The notes: generated by a model from the sequence alone, not told the origin. Counted from the stretch's first letter, positions 28,944 to 38,026 are shown. The stretch is 64,000 nucleotides of DNA from Paenibacillus sp. JQZ6Y-1 (GCF_040719145.1 NZ_JBFDUZ010000003.1:62001-126000); one strand, 5' to 3'. Program-made: numbers and translations.

Positions 28944-29816
28944 TTAGGCTTCGCGTTTCGGGCATACCGAGCAGTAGGCAGCATCGTCGGCAGATTGATA
29001 ATACAGACAGCAGGTTTGCCGCACGCGACGCGGCGTATCCGATCCTGGTAGCGGACGCTTCGGTGTATGGAAGCGAGATACGGGATTCCAGCGTTCACCG
29101 AACAGTGAAGCAGCGGCATTGCCTGTGAGATACGTAAAATCCTCGTCAATCTGCTGCCGATGAGAATCGTATGCCGGATCGGACAGCATCGTTTCGTATA
29201 GATAGTACACATAGATAGCGGTATTTTCCCATAAAATCGCTCGTGAGACGCCTGCGGCTTTGGACAAACTATCCCACACTGGCTGCAAATGATCTGCGAA
29301 AATCATATGTAGGTACGCATCGCGCTGCGCTTCGTTCCGTGGTGCTCGGTGTTGAGCATATTCTGGCGAATGTTTTTGCTCAGTCCCCTCCGCTGCACAT
29401 AGATTCTGTGTGCTGCATCTAGCATCCGCATCGGGATACAGCAGCAATGCATCCTTCTCATGTACGCGCAGATGTGGCAGCCAGATGTCACCCTTATATA
29501 TAGATTCAACGCGGCAATTGTTCGGTGTAACCCGCAGCCCTTTGCCAAACATCGTCATCGCATACAACGATGGCGCGACAATCATATAGCTGTAGCGTTT
29601 GGCGAACATGGATGCGATCAGCGGCAGAGAGTCGCTTTCGTAGATGTCCTGCAAGCTGTTCAGATAAGCAAGCGCCTTGTCCGGTACGAGCAAATCAGCG
29701 ACATCGATACTATGAATATCATCTGCTGCTGGCTGATCGGTCATGCGCAAATCCTGTAGGAACGTCGTCCACTCCGCCTCACTCCAAACGGTAGATGACA
29801 ATGATACATCGTTCAT
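28944..29816 (-). CDS. FhuF-like ferric iron reductase
   Basis: A 290-residue protein ending with the FhuF-type [2Fe-2S] cluster motif: two adjacent Cys, 11 residues, Cys, two residues, Cys (TCCLYY...YCSVCP). The body contains IASMFAKRYSYMIVAPSLYAMTMFGKG, typical of the family. FhuF proteins reduce iron in hydroxamate siderophores in the cytosol. In E. coli FhuF, as I recall it, the gap between CC and C is 10, so 11 is a small variation. ATG 29816 has AAGGAGGGG upstream. It is divergent from the Fur-controlled efe genes, and no siderophore biosynthesis genes are near. Confidence 0.8.
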   Translation of the reverse strand: MNDVSLSSTVWSEAEWTTFLQDLRMTDQPAADDIHSIDVADLLVPDKALAYLNSLQDIYESDSLPLIASMFAKRYSYMIVAPSLYAMTMFGKGLRVTPNNCRVESIYKGDIWLPHLRVHEKDALLLYPDADARCSTQNLCAAEGTEQKHSPEYAQHRAPRNEAQRDAYLHMIFADHLQPVWDSLSKAAGVSRAILWENTAIYVYYLYETMLSDPAYDSHRQQIDEDFTYLTGNAAASLFGERWNPVSRFHTPKRPLPGSDTPRRVRQTCCLYYQSADDAAYCSVCPKREA

Positions 29817-29973
29817 GAAGCCCCTCCTTTTTGTGTAAACGGATACTTGCCAGAAAGTATACCTGTTACCATCTGAGCTGTCCAATTTCAATATCATTCT
29901 GCCCTGCTATTACCATGATATACAACACGGTATATGTCGAGCAGACTACAGTCTTTTTTGACATAAATAATGA

Positions 29974-30028
29974 TTGACGTTACAGGCGTTCCCCAGTATT
30001 ATAAATACATTATTGAGAACGATTATCA
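29974..30028 (+). promoter_or_regulatory. efe operon promoter with Fur box
   Basis: TTGACG (29974-29979), 17 bases, TATTAT (29997-30002). TGAGAACGATTATCA (30014-30028) matches the 7-1-7 Fur consensus TGATAATNATTATCA at 13 of 15 positions and covers the start of transcription. This predicts iron repression of efeO-efeB. Confidence 0.8.
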
Positions 30029-30051
30029 TTATTAAGGAGTGTTTATTTTTC

Positions 30052-30963
30052 ATGAAAGCACGCTATACATTGCCGGCAACGTTGCTCTTATCTTCTGTGC
30101 TATTCGCAGCCTGCGGTAACCAGCAAACTGCCACTACAACGTCAAACAACGCAGCATCCAGCACTGCTTCGACAGAATCTGCCGCTACAACGACGGATAC
30201 TTCTTCCTCAGCAGCAGGAAGCGAAGCTACTAAAGCTGATTTCTCTAGCGAAGTAGAACAATACCGTACGTATGCGATTTCGGAGATTGACGCATTTGTG
30301 ACTCAAACCGAAGCATTCACCGATGCTGTCAAAGCAGGCAAACTGGATGAAGCCAAAACACTGTATGCACCTGCCCGTATGCACTATGAGCGCATCGAGC
30401 CGATTGCTGAAGCACTGGGCAATCTGGACCCGGACATTGATGCTCGCAAAGGCGATGTAGATGATAAAGAATGGCGTGGTTTCCACAAAATCGAACAGAT
30501 TCTATGGGAAAACAAAACAACTGACGGTGCTAGCGAATATGCAGATCGTCTGCTGCAAGATGCCAAGCTGCTACGTGCCAAAGTCGAAACAGTGAATATC
30601 GATGCCAGCCTGCTCGTAACTGGTGCGGTTGAGCTGCTGAATGAAGTATCGTCCTCTAAAGTAACCGGTGAGGAAGAACGCTATTCCCGCACGGACCTAT
30701 ACGATTTTGTCGCTAACGTAGAAGGCGCACAAAAAATCTATGAAATCCTCAAACCAAGTCTGGCTGCCAAAGACCCAGATCTGGAAAAACAAATCGGCGA
30801 GAAATTCGATGCGCTGAACAAGGAACTGGCTCCATTCGCAACAAAGGATGGCGGTTATGTTAGCTATGACAAGCTGACGAAAGAAGACATCCGTACTCTG
30901 AGTCAAAATCTGGATGCACTGGCTGAACCGTTATCACAGATGGGAACCATTCTGGGAGTATAA
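30052..30963 (+). CDS. efeO: EfeO/EfeM-type iron uptake lipoprotein
   Basis: A 303-residue exported lipoprotein: signal peptide with lipobox LFAACG near residue 20, an Ala/Thr/Ser linker to about residue 60, then a single peptidase M75 (imelysin-like) domain. HYERIEP near 115 supplies the HxxE motif thought to bind iron. No cupredoxin domain is present, so it is the shorter EfeM form. It captures iron at the membrane for EfeU, working with the EfeB peroxidase. ATG 30052 follows TAAGGAGTG with rather long spacing of about 10. It is first in the set and lies two bases before efeB. Confidence 0.9.
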   Translation: MKARYTLPATLLLSSVLFAACGNQQTATTTSNNAASSTASTESAATTTDTSSSAAGSEATKADFSSEVEQYRTYAISEIDAFVTQTEAFTDAVKAGKLDEAKTLYAPARMHYERIEPIAEALGNLDPDIDARKGDVDDKEWRGFHKIEQILWENKTTDGASEYADRLLQDAKLLRAKVETVNIDASLLVTGAVELLNEVSSSKVTGEEERYSRTDLYDFVANVEGAQKIYEILKPSLAAKDPDLEKQIGEKFDALNKELAPFATKDGGYVSYDKLTKEDIRTLSQNLDALAEPLSQMGTILGV

Positions 30964-30965
30964 TC

Positions 30966-32369
30966 ATGAGCAATCATCATTCCTCCACACCACCATCTGA
31001 CGGACAGCAGAATCAGCAGCAGCAACCAGCAGTACAGCCGGAAGCTGCAACAACACCTACCAATGAATCTCAATCAAAGTCAGTCTTTACCAAACCTGTA
31101 AGCCGCCGCGATATGCTGCGGCTTGCTGGCGCGTCTGGCGTTGGTCTGCTACTAGGCAGCACCGGCGCTTTTGGACTGATGGCAGCGACTGGCGGCAGTT
31201 TACAGCCTGCCTACGATCAGCCCGGCAGTACAGAAAATGTAACGACCGGAACAGAAGGCGGCAGCGATCGATACGACTTTTATGGCAATCAACAAGCAGG
31301 CATCGTGACGCCAAGCCAGAACTTTATGTGCTTTGCTTCCTTTGATGTTACGGCAAGCGATGTAACCAGTCTAAAAGCAATGCTGCAAAAATGGACGGTC
31401 GCTTCGGCTTCTCTCATGACCGGACAATTACTGGATGGGCAAAATGAAAACGAGCATCTGCCGCCCGCAGACACTGGCGAAGCCGCAGGCTTATCACCAT
31501 CCCGACTGACGATTACATTTGGCGCGGGACCGAGTTTGTTTGACAGCCGTTTCGGACTAGCGGGTAAAAAACCTGCTGGATTCGCTGACTTGCCCGCCTT
31601 TAATGGGGACAATCTGCAACCAGAATGGTGTGGCGGCGATCTGGCAGTACAGGTATGTGCGGACGATATGCAGGTTGCTTTTCATGCAATGCGCAATCTG
31701 ATCCGCATCGCGCGCGGCGCGGCGGTATTACGCTGGAGTCAGGAAGGCTTTCAGCGCAGCACTACAGCCGATCCGAACAATGCCACCCCGCGCAATCTGA
31801 TGGGCTTCAAGGATGGAACCGCCAATCCGAATATCAAGGATGCTGCGATGATGAACGAGGTCGTCTGGGTACAGCCGCAGGATAATGCAGGCTGGATGAC
31901 CGGCGGCAGCTATATGGCGGTACGACGTATCCGTATGCGTATCGAAGTATGGGATCGCTCCAGTTTGGGCGATCAGGAACAGACCTTTGGACGATATCGT
32001 GTCAGTGGCGCTCCACTTGGTTCGCAGCATGAATTTGACCGAGGCGATATGAATGCCAAGGATACTTCTGGACAGCCGGTCATTCCGATGAATGCCCATA
32101 TGCGAGTTGCGCGCGGCGACGGCACGATGCAGATTTTGCGACGTCCATATTCGTATTCCAGCGGTATGGATAAAGTGACTGGACAGCTAGATGCGGGACT
32201 GTTTTTCATTAGCTACCAGCGCAGTCTGGATAAGCAGTTTATTCCGATGCAAAAGCGTCTGTCCGAAATTGATGCGCTGAACGAATATACGCAGCATATC
32301 GGTAGTGCCACCTTCGCCTGCTTCCCCGGCGTACGTCAGGGCGGTTATATCGGAGATACGCTGCTATAA
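30966..32369 (+). CDS. efeB: EfeB deferrochelatase/DyP-type peroxidase
   Basis: A 467-residue heme protein exported by the Tat pathway: a 40-residue Gln-rich tail precedes the twin-arginine SRRDMLRLAGASG near residue 46. The dye-decolourising peroxidase domain includes the GxxDG motif (MGFKDGTANP near 282) with the catalytic Asp and a C-terminal region with heme-site residues. In EfeUOB systems it oxidises Fe(II) or releases iron from heme. ATG 30966 lies two bases after the efeO stop, with GGGAG inside efeO. The long hydrophilic tail before the Tat motif is unusual, but no better start lies downstream. Confidence 0.92.
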   Translation: MSNHHSSTPPSDGQQNQQQQPAVQPEAATTPTNESQSKSVFTKPVSRRDMLRLAGASGVGLLLGSTGAFGLMAATGGSLQPAYDQPGSTENVTTGTEGGSDRYDFYGNQQAGIVTPSQNFMCFASFDVTASDVTSLKAMLQKWTVASASLMTGQLLDGQNENEHLPPADTGEAAGLSPSRLTITFGAGPSLFDSRFGLAGKKPAGFADLPAFNGDNLQPEWCGGDLAVQVCADDMQVAFHAMRNLIRIARGAAVLRWSQEGFQRSTTADPNNATPRNLMGFKDGTANPNIKDAAMMNEVVWVQPQDNAGWMTGGSYMAVRRIRMRIEVWDRSSLGDQEQTFGRYRVSGAPLGSQHEFDRGDMNAKDTSGQPVIPMNAHMRVARGDGTMQILRRPYSYSSGMDKVTGQLDAGLFFISYQRSLDKQFIPMQKRLSEIDALNEYTQHIGSATFACFPGVRQGGYIGDTLL

Positions 32370-32542
32370 GCGTGGATACTTTGACTTACACTTGGACAGT
32401 TTGTTTTATCGTTGGATACATTCCTTATGGCGTGAACGGTTGGTTATCCATTCACGTTAGAAAATAGAAGCCAGCGCAACAGCGACGAATATCTTTGTGT
32501 AATCGCATGAATATTCCCACATGAATAGAGATGGCAAATTTG

Positions 32543-32586
32543 AAGCGGTTGATCCAGCTATCGCTGGGATCGACCGTTTACTTTTT
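32543..32586 (+). terminator. Hairpin between efeB and efeU
   Basis: AGCGGTTGATCC and GGGATCGACCGTT pair imperfectly across AGCTATCGCT, followed by TACTTTTTAG. It may partly terminate the efeO-efeB message and lower efeU expression. Confidence 0.5.
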
Positions 32587-32606
32587 AGTGAAAAGAGGAA
32601 CGCAGC

Positions 32607-34502
32607 ATGCGCAAACATATGCTGAATATTTATACCCCTTACCGGATCGCCCTGCTGACCACGGTGTTTGCACTGTTTACATTAACGCTCACCAATAGCC
32701 TTCCAGCAAACACTGTACACACCCATCAAGCATCACCGTTTTCCTCGTTCTCCGCCTCCATCGCCTTTGCAGCGGAAAGCACGCCAACTGCTGACGATCT
32801 GCTTCCACTCGTCGGGAGTGCACTCGTCGATGCAGGGCAGCAAAAATGGAGCGATGCTAATAAGGAACTGAAGCAGTTCGCTGACGGTTGGGCAAAGCTG
32901 GATACCTCGGCGGCATCTCAGCAGGCGAATGATGTGAACACTGCCTTACAAACAGCACAACAAGCGCTGGCACAGGCAGAGAGCCAACCGGATGCGGTAA
33001 CATCCGCACTGGGCAAGCTTGCTCGTGCTGTTAATAGCTACGCGGAGACAGCCAATGGTACAACTTCCAGCAGTGGCGATAACGCTACCCAAGCCAATGG
33101 TCCGTCCGCAGCTGGTAAACAGGCGGTGCAGGAGATTTTGCCGCTAACGAATACGACGCTGCAACATATCAATGCAGCCGATTGGCAAGCAGCACAAGCC
33201 AGCTACAAGCAGATTGTCGCCGCTTGGCCAAATGTGGAAAATGCGATTCGTGCCGATAACTTTACCGTGTACAGTCAGCTGGAAACGACGATGAGCATGA
33301 TCCGTGTGGCGCTGCAAGCCGAACCACCGCGCGCCGATCAAGCGAAAGCACAAACGCAAAAGCTGATCGATCTGTTCAATCAGTACACCGCTGGCAATAT
33401 CGCCGATAGCGCTCCGGCAAATGGCAACGTGCATCTGAGCGATGCGGTCGCCCTACTGCAACAGGTGCAATCGTCCATTCAGCAGCAGAATGCAGCGCAA
33501 GCAACGACGCAGATGCAGCAATTCATTACGATGTGGCCGCTGGTGGAGGGTGAAGTACAGATTTCCTCTTCCTCCACGTATACCTCAGTTGAAAATGAAA
33601 TGTCCGAAGCACAGGGTTATCTCGTCTCAACGCCGCCCAACTGGGATCAGGCGACAACGGTGGTCAACACCATGCTGGATGAATTAACTCCTATCACCTC
33701 CAAAACGTCGTATACGTTCTGGGATGCAGCGGTAATCCTGCTGCGCGAAGGTCTGGAAGCGATTCTCGTACTCGCCGCGCTGCTCGCTTATGCTAAACGC
33801 AGTGGCAGCAAGCAGGCGGGCGCTTGGATTTGGAGTGGTGCTTTGTCGGGTCTGATTCTGAGCGGTATTATCGCTGCGCTGTTTGTTTATGCCTTTTCAC
33901 AAATGGCATCCAGCGGCAGCACGCGGGAGCTGATCGAGGGCATTACTGGTCTCGTAGCGGTTGTACTGATGATTAGTGTCGGTAATTGGCTTCATCAGAA
34001 AGCCAATTTAAAAAACTGGAACAGCTATATCGAGAATCAGGTCAGCGGTGCGATTGCACGCGGCAGCCTATGGTCGCTGGCGGCGGTATCAGGATTGGCG
34101 ATTTTGCGTGAAGGTGCAGAGACGGCAATCTTCTATATTGGGATGGCACCAGCGATTGCGATGTCTCAGCTGCTGCTCGGTATCGGGCTGGCGCTGGTCA
34201 TTCTGATCGTGATTGCTGTGCTGATTATCCGCTTCAGTGTGAAGCTGCCAATTCGCCCGTTCTTCCTGACGGCAACTGTGCTGATCTACTATCTCGTCTT
34301 CCGCTTCCTTGGCGAAAGTATTCACTCGCTGCAAGTCGCAGGCAAGCTGTCGGCACATACAATAACGAGTATGCCGTCGATCAGTTGGTTGGGCGTGTAT
34401 CCGACATGGGAAACACTCATTCCGCAATTGATCGTGCTGGTGTTTCTCGTTTGGAGATTTGTGCTGCCAGAGATGCGCAGCGGACGTAAGCAAGCGGCTT
34501 GA
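32607..34502 (+). CDS. efeU: EfeU/FTR1-family iron permease with triplicated extracellular domain
   Basis: A 631-residue iron permease. The C-terminal half is the FTR1 membrane domain with about seven helices and the two iron-binding motifs, REGLE near residue 380 and REGAE near 499. The first 370 residues follow a signal-anchor (16-32) and are extracellular. They contain three diverged copies of a helical unit starting near 63, 175 and 280, with shared LLP/ALL...W..A...W patterns. Bacillus EfeU is shorter (about 480 residues as I recall), so this repeat region is expanded. Start ATG 32607 after AAGAGGAACGCAGC. It lies 237 bases beyond efeB, across a hairpin. Confidence 0.9.
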   Translation: MRKHMLNIYTPYRIALLTTVFALFTLTLTNSLPANTVHTHQASPFSSFSASIAFAAESTPTADDLLPLVGSALVDAGQQKWSDANKELKQFADGWAKLDTSAASQQANDVNTALQTAQQALAQAESQPDAVTSALGKLARAVNSYAETANGTTSSSGDNATQANGPSAAGKQAVQEILPLTNTTLQHINAADWQAAQASYKQIVAAWPNVENAIRADNFTVYSQLETTMSMIRVALQAEPPRADQAKAQTQKLIDLFNQYTAGNIADSAPANGNVHLSDAVALLQQVQSSIQQQNAAQATTQMQQFITMWPLVEGEVQISSSSTYTSVENEMSEAQGYLVSTPPNWDQATTVVNTMLDELTPITSKTSYTFWDAAVILLREGLEAILVLAALLAYAKRSGSKQAGAWIWSGALSGLILSGIIAALFVYAFSQMASSGSTRELIEGITGLVAVVLMISVGNWLHQKANLKNWNSYIENQVSGAIARGSLWSLAAVSGLAILREGAETAIFYIGMAPAIAMSQLLLGIGLALVILIVIAVLIIRFSVKLPIRPFFLTATVLIYYLVFRFLGESIHSLQVAGKLSAHTITSMPSISWLGVYPTWETLIPQLIVLVFLVWRFVLPEMRSGRKQAA

Positions 34503-34601
34503 AGAACCATGTGTATGTATAGATGTGTAGATCAGCAGGAATAAAAGTAGGCATCCTGATATGTTTCTGTTCGCACATACTTTTCCATTTGTAGACCAAA
34601 T

Positions 34602-34656
34602 ATAAAGAGCCAGTACACGGTTGATTCTTCATCGAATCGGTGTACTGGCTCTTTAT
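34602..34656. terminator. Long-stem terminator after efeU
   Basis: ATAAAGAGCCAGTACAC and GTGTACTGGCTCTTTAT pair perfectly, extended inward by imperfect GGTTGATTC/GAATCGG. The T-runs are short (CTTTATTT). Confidence 0.75.
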
Positions 34657-34663
34657 TTCCGTA

Positions 34664-34791
34664 TATCTTTATTGAGCTATATCTTTATGAAATTATGCCT
34701 TAATAGAGTTGTATCTTGATGGACTCATGTCTTGATAGAGTTATACCTCAATACATTTACATCTTAATAACGTTATCTCTTGATACACCTA
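34664..34791. repeat. Degenerate 16-bp tandem repeat, 8 copies
   Basis: Eight consecutive 16-base units with consensus TATCTTGATAGAGTTA, in register without gaps. They share YCTYNATA-type cores and differ at several positions each. No frame through it looks coding. It lies between the efeU terminator and the convergent acetyltransferase gene. Confidence 0.75.
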
Positions 34792-34876
34792 CATACCTAA
34801 GGATTGGCTTCCTTACTTCCATAGAAATAAGCAGAGTGTGGCAATTGGTTTTTGCGTTTGAATAGTCCGTGTGAAC

Positions 34877-36088
34877 TTAGAAATAATCCGAGAAATACGG
34901 AATCTGCTGCTCAATCGCATCTTCTAGCATATCGAGCGTATCCGCGCCGCAGGTAATTCTGCCGATTTTGCGTAAATAATCAGGGCGCTTGTAGCCGAGC
35001 AGCATCGTCGTCATCGTCTGAATATCAATGCGCGAATCCGTCGGTTCGCTCACACGCTCTACCTTACCCTGACCTTCCGGCGAAATATGCAAACGGAACA
35101 CACCCTGATTCCATGACAGCAGCGGGTCTTCCATCGTGAATGTCCATACTCGCTCCTTCGTATCTGGCTTGAACGGATAGGCAGCGATAAACTGCTCTAG
35201 ATCGACGATTCTTGCCATATAGTATGGGGAAATGGACTCGTGAATATCCGCATCCTCGAGCAGAAACGCTAGCGGCTCACTCGTATGAATATTGCCCTGC
35301 ACCTTCGTAATCATCGAGAAATGCGCACTGACAAAGTTCCACAACCCGATCCGCGCTTCTTCATTTAGGAAAATCATATCCTTAATATGGAACACTTCAT
35401 CTGCAATCCAGTACAGCACATAGCCTTCCGGCTCGCGCTTTTCATTGTAATAAATAGCGGCAACGAGATCGTCCAAATCCCACATAAAATATTCCCGCCA
35501 TGCCAGTTCATTACGCACCAACGCGCCATGCGTCTGCATCGCAAAATGCTGGTACGCCTGCTTCACCTCATCGCTCTCCGCCATGAAGCGCTCCACCTCG
35601 CCCGGCACCTGCTTCATCTTGGGCAGCTGGTAATCGTTCACCTCAAACACGATTTTGTCCGAGATGATCTCCCAGCCCTTGCGCCGATAATACGGAATCG
35701 AATACGGGAACAGATACGAGATCGATTGCCCCTTGAGCCGCATATTTTCCAAAGCTTTGTTCAGCAATTTGTTCATTAGCCCCTGACCCGAATATTCGGG
35801 GAATGTGCCGACACTGGTCAGACCGCCCATTTCGTATGTTGTATTGAAGATCCGCACCTGAAACGGGTAGACCGCTACCTGCGAGATCAGCTTGTCCTCG
35901 TTAAACCAGCCCCATACATCCGCTTGATGCAGGGTCGATGCGAATACTTCCAAAATCTCGGCTTCTTCCCAACCGATATTGTTCAAATCCTGATGCGTCA
36001 CCTGAAACACATAACGCAGCAGTTGTACGTATTGCTCCAGATGTTCATCTCCGACTTTGTGCATTTTCAGCTGTTTCTTTTTTCCCAT
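34877..36088 (-). CDS. Eis-like GNAT N-acetyltransferase
   Basis: A 403-residue protein with the Eis-family layout: N-terminal GNAT domain, second GNAT-like domain and a C-terminal SCP2-like domain. The acetyl-CoA-binding loop is GGLTSVGTFPEYSGQGLMNKLL near residue 90, with the usual Arg replaced (YSGQG), a divergence from the standard pyrophosphate loop. YLFPYSIPYYRRKGWE near 125 fits the family. These enzymes acetylate amines, sometimes aminoglycosides; the natural substrate is unknown. Start ATG 36088 after AAAGGAAACCGTT. Alone; its terminator is not obvious, though the array at 34664 lies downstream. Confidence 0.85.
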   Translation of the reverse strand: MGKKKQLKMHKVGDEHLEQYVQLLRYVFQVTHQDLNNIGWEEAEILEVFASTLHQADVWGWFNEDKLISQVAVYPFQVRIFNTTYEMGGLTSVGTFPEYSGQGLMNKLLNKALENMRLKGQSISYLFPYSIPYYRRKGWEIISDKIVFEVNDYQLPKMKQVPGEVERFMAESDEVKQAYQHFAMQTHGALVRNELAWREYFMWDLDDLVAAIYYNEKREPEGYVLYWIADEVFHIKDMIFLNEEARIGLWNFVSAHFSMITKVQGNIHTSEPLAFLLEDADIHESISPYYMARIVDLEQFIAAYPFKPDTKERVWTFTMEDPLLSWNQGVFRLHISPEGQGKVERVSEPTDSRIDIQTMTTMLLGYKRPDYLRKIGRITCGADTLDMLEDAIEQQIPYFSDYF

Positions 36089-36309
36089 AACGGTTTCCTT
36101 TCGTATGTTTGAAATGAATAGCTGATGCTTTGCGTTCTGTTCTCATTATATATGACCTGACACAGAGTTGCGAAGGGTGGTTTTTGTTAATGTTCTTTAC
36201 AAAAGGGATCATTTGAGTGGAAAGACTATTGCATTCCCTCATGGCATGAATTACTATAAACTCAAGAAAATTATTTTCTTTTATATCGTAGTGCATAAAT
36301 GAATTATTT

Positions 36310-36324
36310 TCACAAATATTGTGA
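36310..36324. promoter_or_regulatory. Palindrome TCACAA-ATA-TTGTGA
   Basis: Perfect 6-bp dyad around three bases, about 110 bases upstream of the murR/rpiR gene. Operator function is inferred from symmetry and location only. Confidence 0.4.
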
Positions 36325-36374
36325 TATGATTTTATATTGTCTTTATATAACTATGCTGACAGCTGAATGAGAAT

Positions 36375-36391
36375 ATGAAATTTATTTTCAT
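36375..36391. promoter_or_regulatory. Palindrome ATGAAA-N5-TTTCAT, candidate RpiR-type operator
   Basis: ATGAAATTTATTTTCAT is a 6-bp dyad around five bases, 40 bases before the regulator start. RpiR/MurR-family proteins bind dyads of this general form (TGAAA...TTTCA), so it may be the autoregulatory site for the nag operon. Confidence 0.5.
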
Positions 36392-36431
36392 CATTTACAC
36401 CTATTCTATATCATACGAGGAGGAATGAACG

Positions 36432-37289
36432 GTGTCCCCGATACTTCATGTACTGGAACAGGGGCTGGATAAGCTGTCTCCGCAGGAACGTCGGCTTGCC
36501 CATTATATTTTACAACAGCCGTCGTCCATCATTCGGCTGGGGATCACGCAGCTGGCGACACAGTGCGGCATCAGCCCAGCGACAGTGACGCGTTTTTGCA
36601 AGACGTTTCATTTTGAAGGCTTTCCCGATTTTAAAATGAAGCTGGCTGCCGAGCTGGCGCAGCAATCGATCCCCGGTTCGTATCAGGACATCATCGCCGG
36701 GAATCCGCTGTCCGAGATCGTCAAAGCGATTGAGTCCAATCATGTGACCTCGATCAACGATACAACGCGGCTGCTCAGTCTGCCGCGGTTGGAGCAGGCA
36801 GTCGGTTATCTGATCCGTGCACGGCGCATTGATCTGTACGGCATCGCCACCTCGTCGATTGTGGCGCAGGACTTTTACCAGAAGCTCATTCGTATCGGTA
36901 AAAACTGCACCGCCTTCGCCGATTCGCATATGCAGATTACGTCCGCCTCTACCCTCACATCCGAGGATGTTGCGCTCGCCATCTCCTATTCTGGCGAGAC
37001 TAAAGAAACGATTGACGCGCTCTCCTGCGCTAAGGAAAATGGAGCAACTACCCTGTCCATTACCCAGTACAGCTCCAATCCGCTGTCATCAGTCGCGGAC
37101 ATCTCACTGTTCTCCTCCTCACTAGAAAAAGGCATTCGGCGCGGCGATATGGCATCCCGCATCGCGCAGCTTCATATTATTGATATTCTATTCACCGGTA
37201 TGATCAGCGCCCAGTTTAACGATTCGGTCAACAAGCTGGAGCTGTCTTATAAAAATGTGCGGCGTTACCGCAAAGACTCAGGAGGTTGA
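36432..37289 (+). CDS. MurR/RpiR-family regulator of the nag operon
   Basis: A 285-residue regulator: an N-terminal HTH_6 helix-turn-helix (ITQLATQCGISPATVTRFCKT near residue 38) and a C-terminal SIS sugar-phosphate isomerase-fold domain (YGIATSSIVAQDF near 137; AISYSGETKET near 185). It should sense an amino-sugar phosphate such as GlcNAc-6-P or MurNAc-6-P. Start is GTG at 36432 with GAGGAGGAATG upstream, a strong site. It precedes nagB with its stop inside the nagB leader, so it heads a three-gene operon. An RpiR regulator in place of the more usual GntR-type NagR is a local feature. Confidence 0.9.
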   Translation: MSPILHVLEQGLDKLSPQERRLAHYILQQPSSIIRLGITQLATQCGISPATVTRFCKTFHFEGFPDFKMKLAAELAQQSIPGSYQDIIAGNPLSEIVKAIESNHVTSINDTTRLLSLPRLEQAVGYLIRARRIDLYGIATSSIVAQDFYQKLIRIGKNCTAFADSHMQITSASTLTSEDVALAISYSGETKETIDALSCAKENGATTLSITQYSSNPLSSVADISLFSSSLEKGIRRGDMASRIAQLHIIDILFTGMISAQFNDSVNKLELSYKNVRRYRKDSGG

Positions 37290-37294
37290 GATTC

Positions 37295-38026
37295 ATGGTA
37301 AATTTGGTCAAGGTAGGCAATGAACAGGATTTTGGTAAAGTAGCAGCATATATCGTATCCAGTCTGGTGCAAACATCTCCACGCGCGGTACTTGGTCTGG
37401 CAACAGGCGGTACACCAGTCGGATTATATAAAGAACTGATCGCTATTTACAATCAAGGCGTAATCAGCTTTGAAAAGGTAAAAACCTTCAATCTGGACGA
37501 ATACGTGGGATTGCCGACGGATCATCCAGCTTCGTATCGTACCTTTATGAATGAGCATCTATTTAACCATATCGATATTTTGCCGGAAAATACGCATGTG
37601 CCAAACGGGCAGGCGGCTGATCCAGCTCAGGAATGTCGTCGATACGACGAAATGCTATCCGAAGCATCCATTGATCTGCAAGTACTCGGTATCGGGCACA
37701 ACGGACATATCGGCTTCAACGAGCCGGGCAATGAACTGGTGCCAAGCACGCATGTGGTCGATCTGCTGCCAGAAACGCGCGAGGCGAATGCTCGTTATTT
37801 TAACTCCATCGACGAAGTGCCAACACAAGCGATCACAATGGGCGTCGGTACAATTATGAAATCGCGTCAGATTCTGCTGATGGTACGCGGTGCAGACAAA
37901 GCGGAGATCATCCACCGTGCATTGACCGGTCCAATCACCACTCTCTGCCCAGCATCGCTGCTGCAATTGCACCCGAACGTAACCGTACTGATGGATGCGG
38001 AGGCTGGGAGGTTATTTCAGCAATGA
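37295..38026 (+). CDS. nagB: Glucosamine-6-phosphate deaminase
   Basis: A 243-residue NagB/RPIA-fold enzyme converting glucosamine 6-phosphate to fructose 6-phosphate and ammonia. Seen: LGLATGGTPVGLYKEL near residue 35, NLDEYVGL near 67 with catalytic Asp, and GIGHNGHIGFNEPG near 132 with the active-site His and Glu. I use ATG 37295, nine bases after GGAGG; the in-frame TTG at 37286 overlaps the previous gene's stop. Its stop overlaps the nagA start (ATGA), implying coupled translation. Confidence 0.96.
   Translation: MVNLVKVGNEQDFGKVAAYIVSSLVQTSPRAVLGLATGGTPVGLYKELIAIYNQGVISFEKVKTFNLDEYVGLPTDHPASYRTFMNEHLFNHIDILPENTHVPNGQAADPAQECRRYDEMLSEASIDLQVLGIGHNGHIGFNEPGNELVPSTHVVDLLPETREANARYFNSIDEVPTQAITMGVGTIMKSRQILLMVRGADKAEIIHRALTGPITTLCPASLLQLHPNVTVLMDAEAGRLFQQ

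Noticed and set aside
34664..34791. CRISPR array
   Set aside because: The 16-base units are contiguous and degenerate, with no unique spacers and no cas genes.
36510..36929. 139-codon frame opposite the murR/rpiR gene
   Set aside because: Shadow frame of a clear RpiR-family regulator, no ribosome site.
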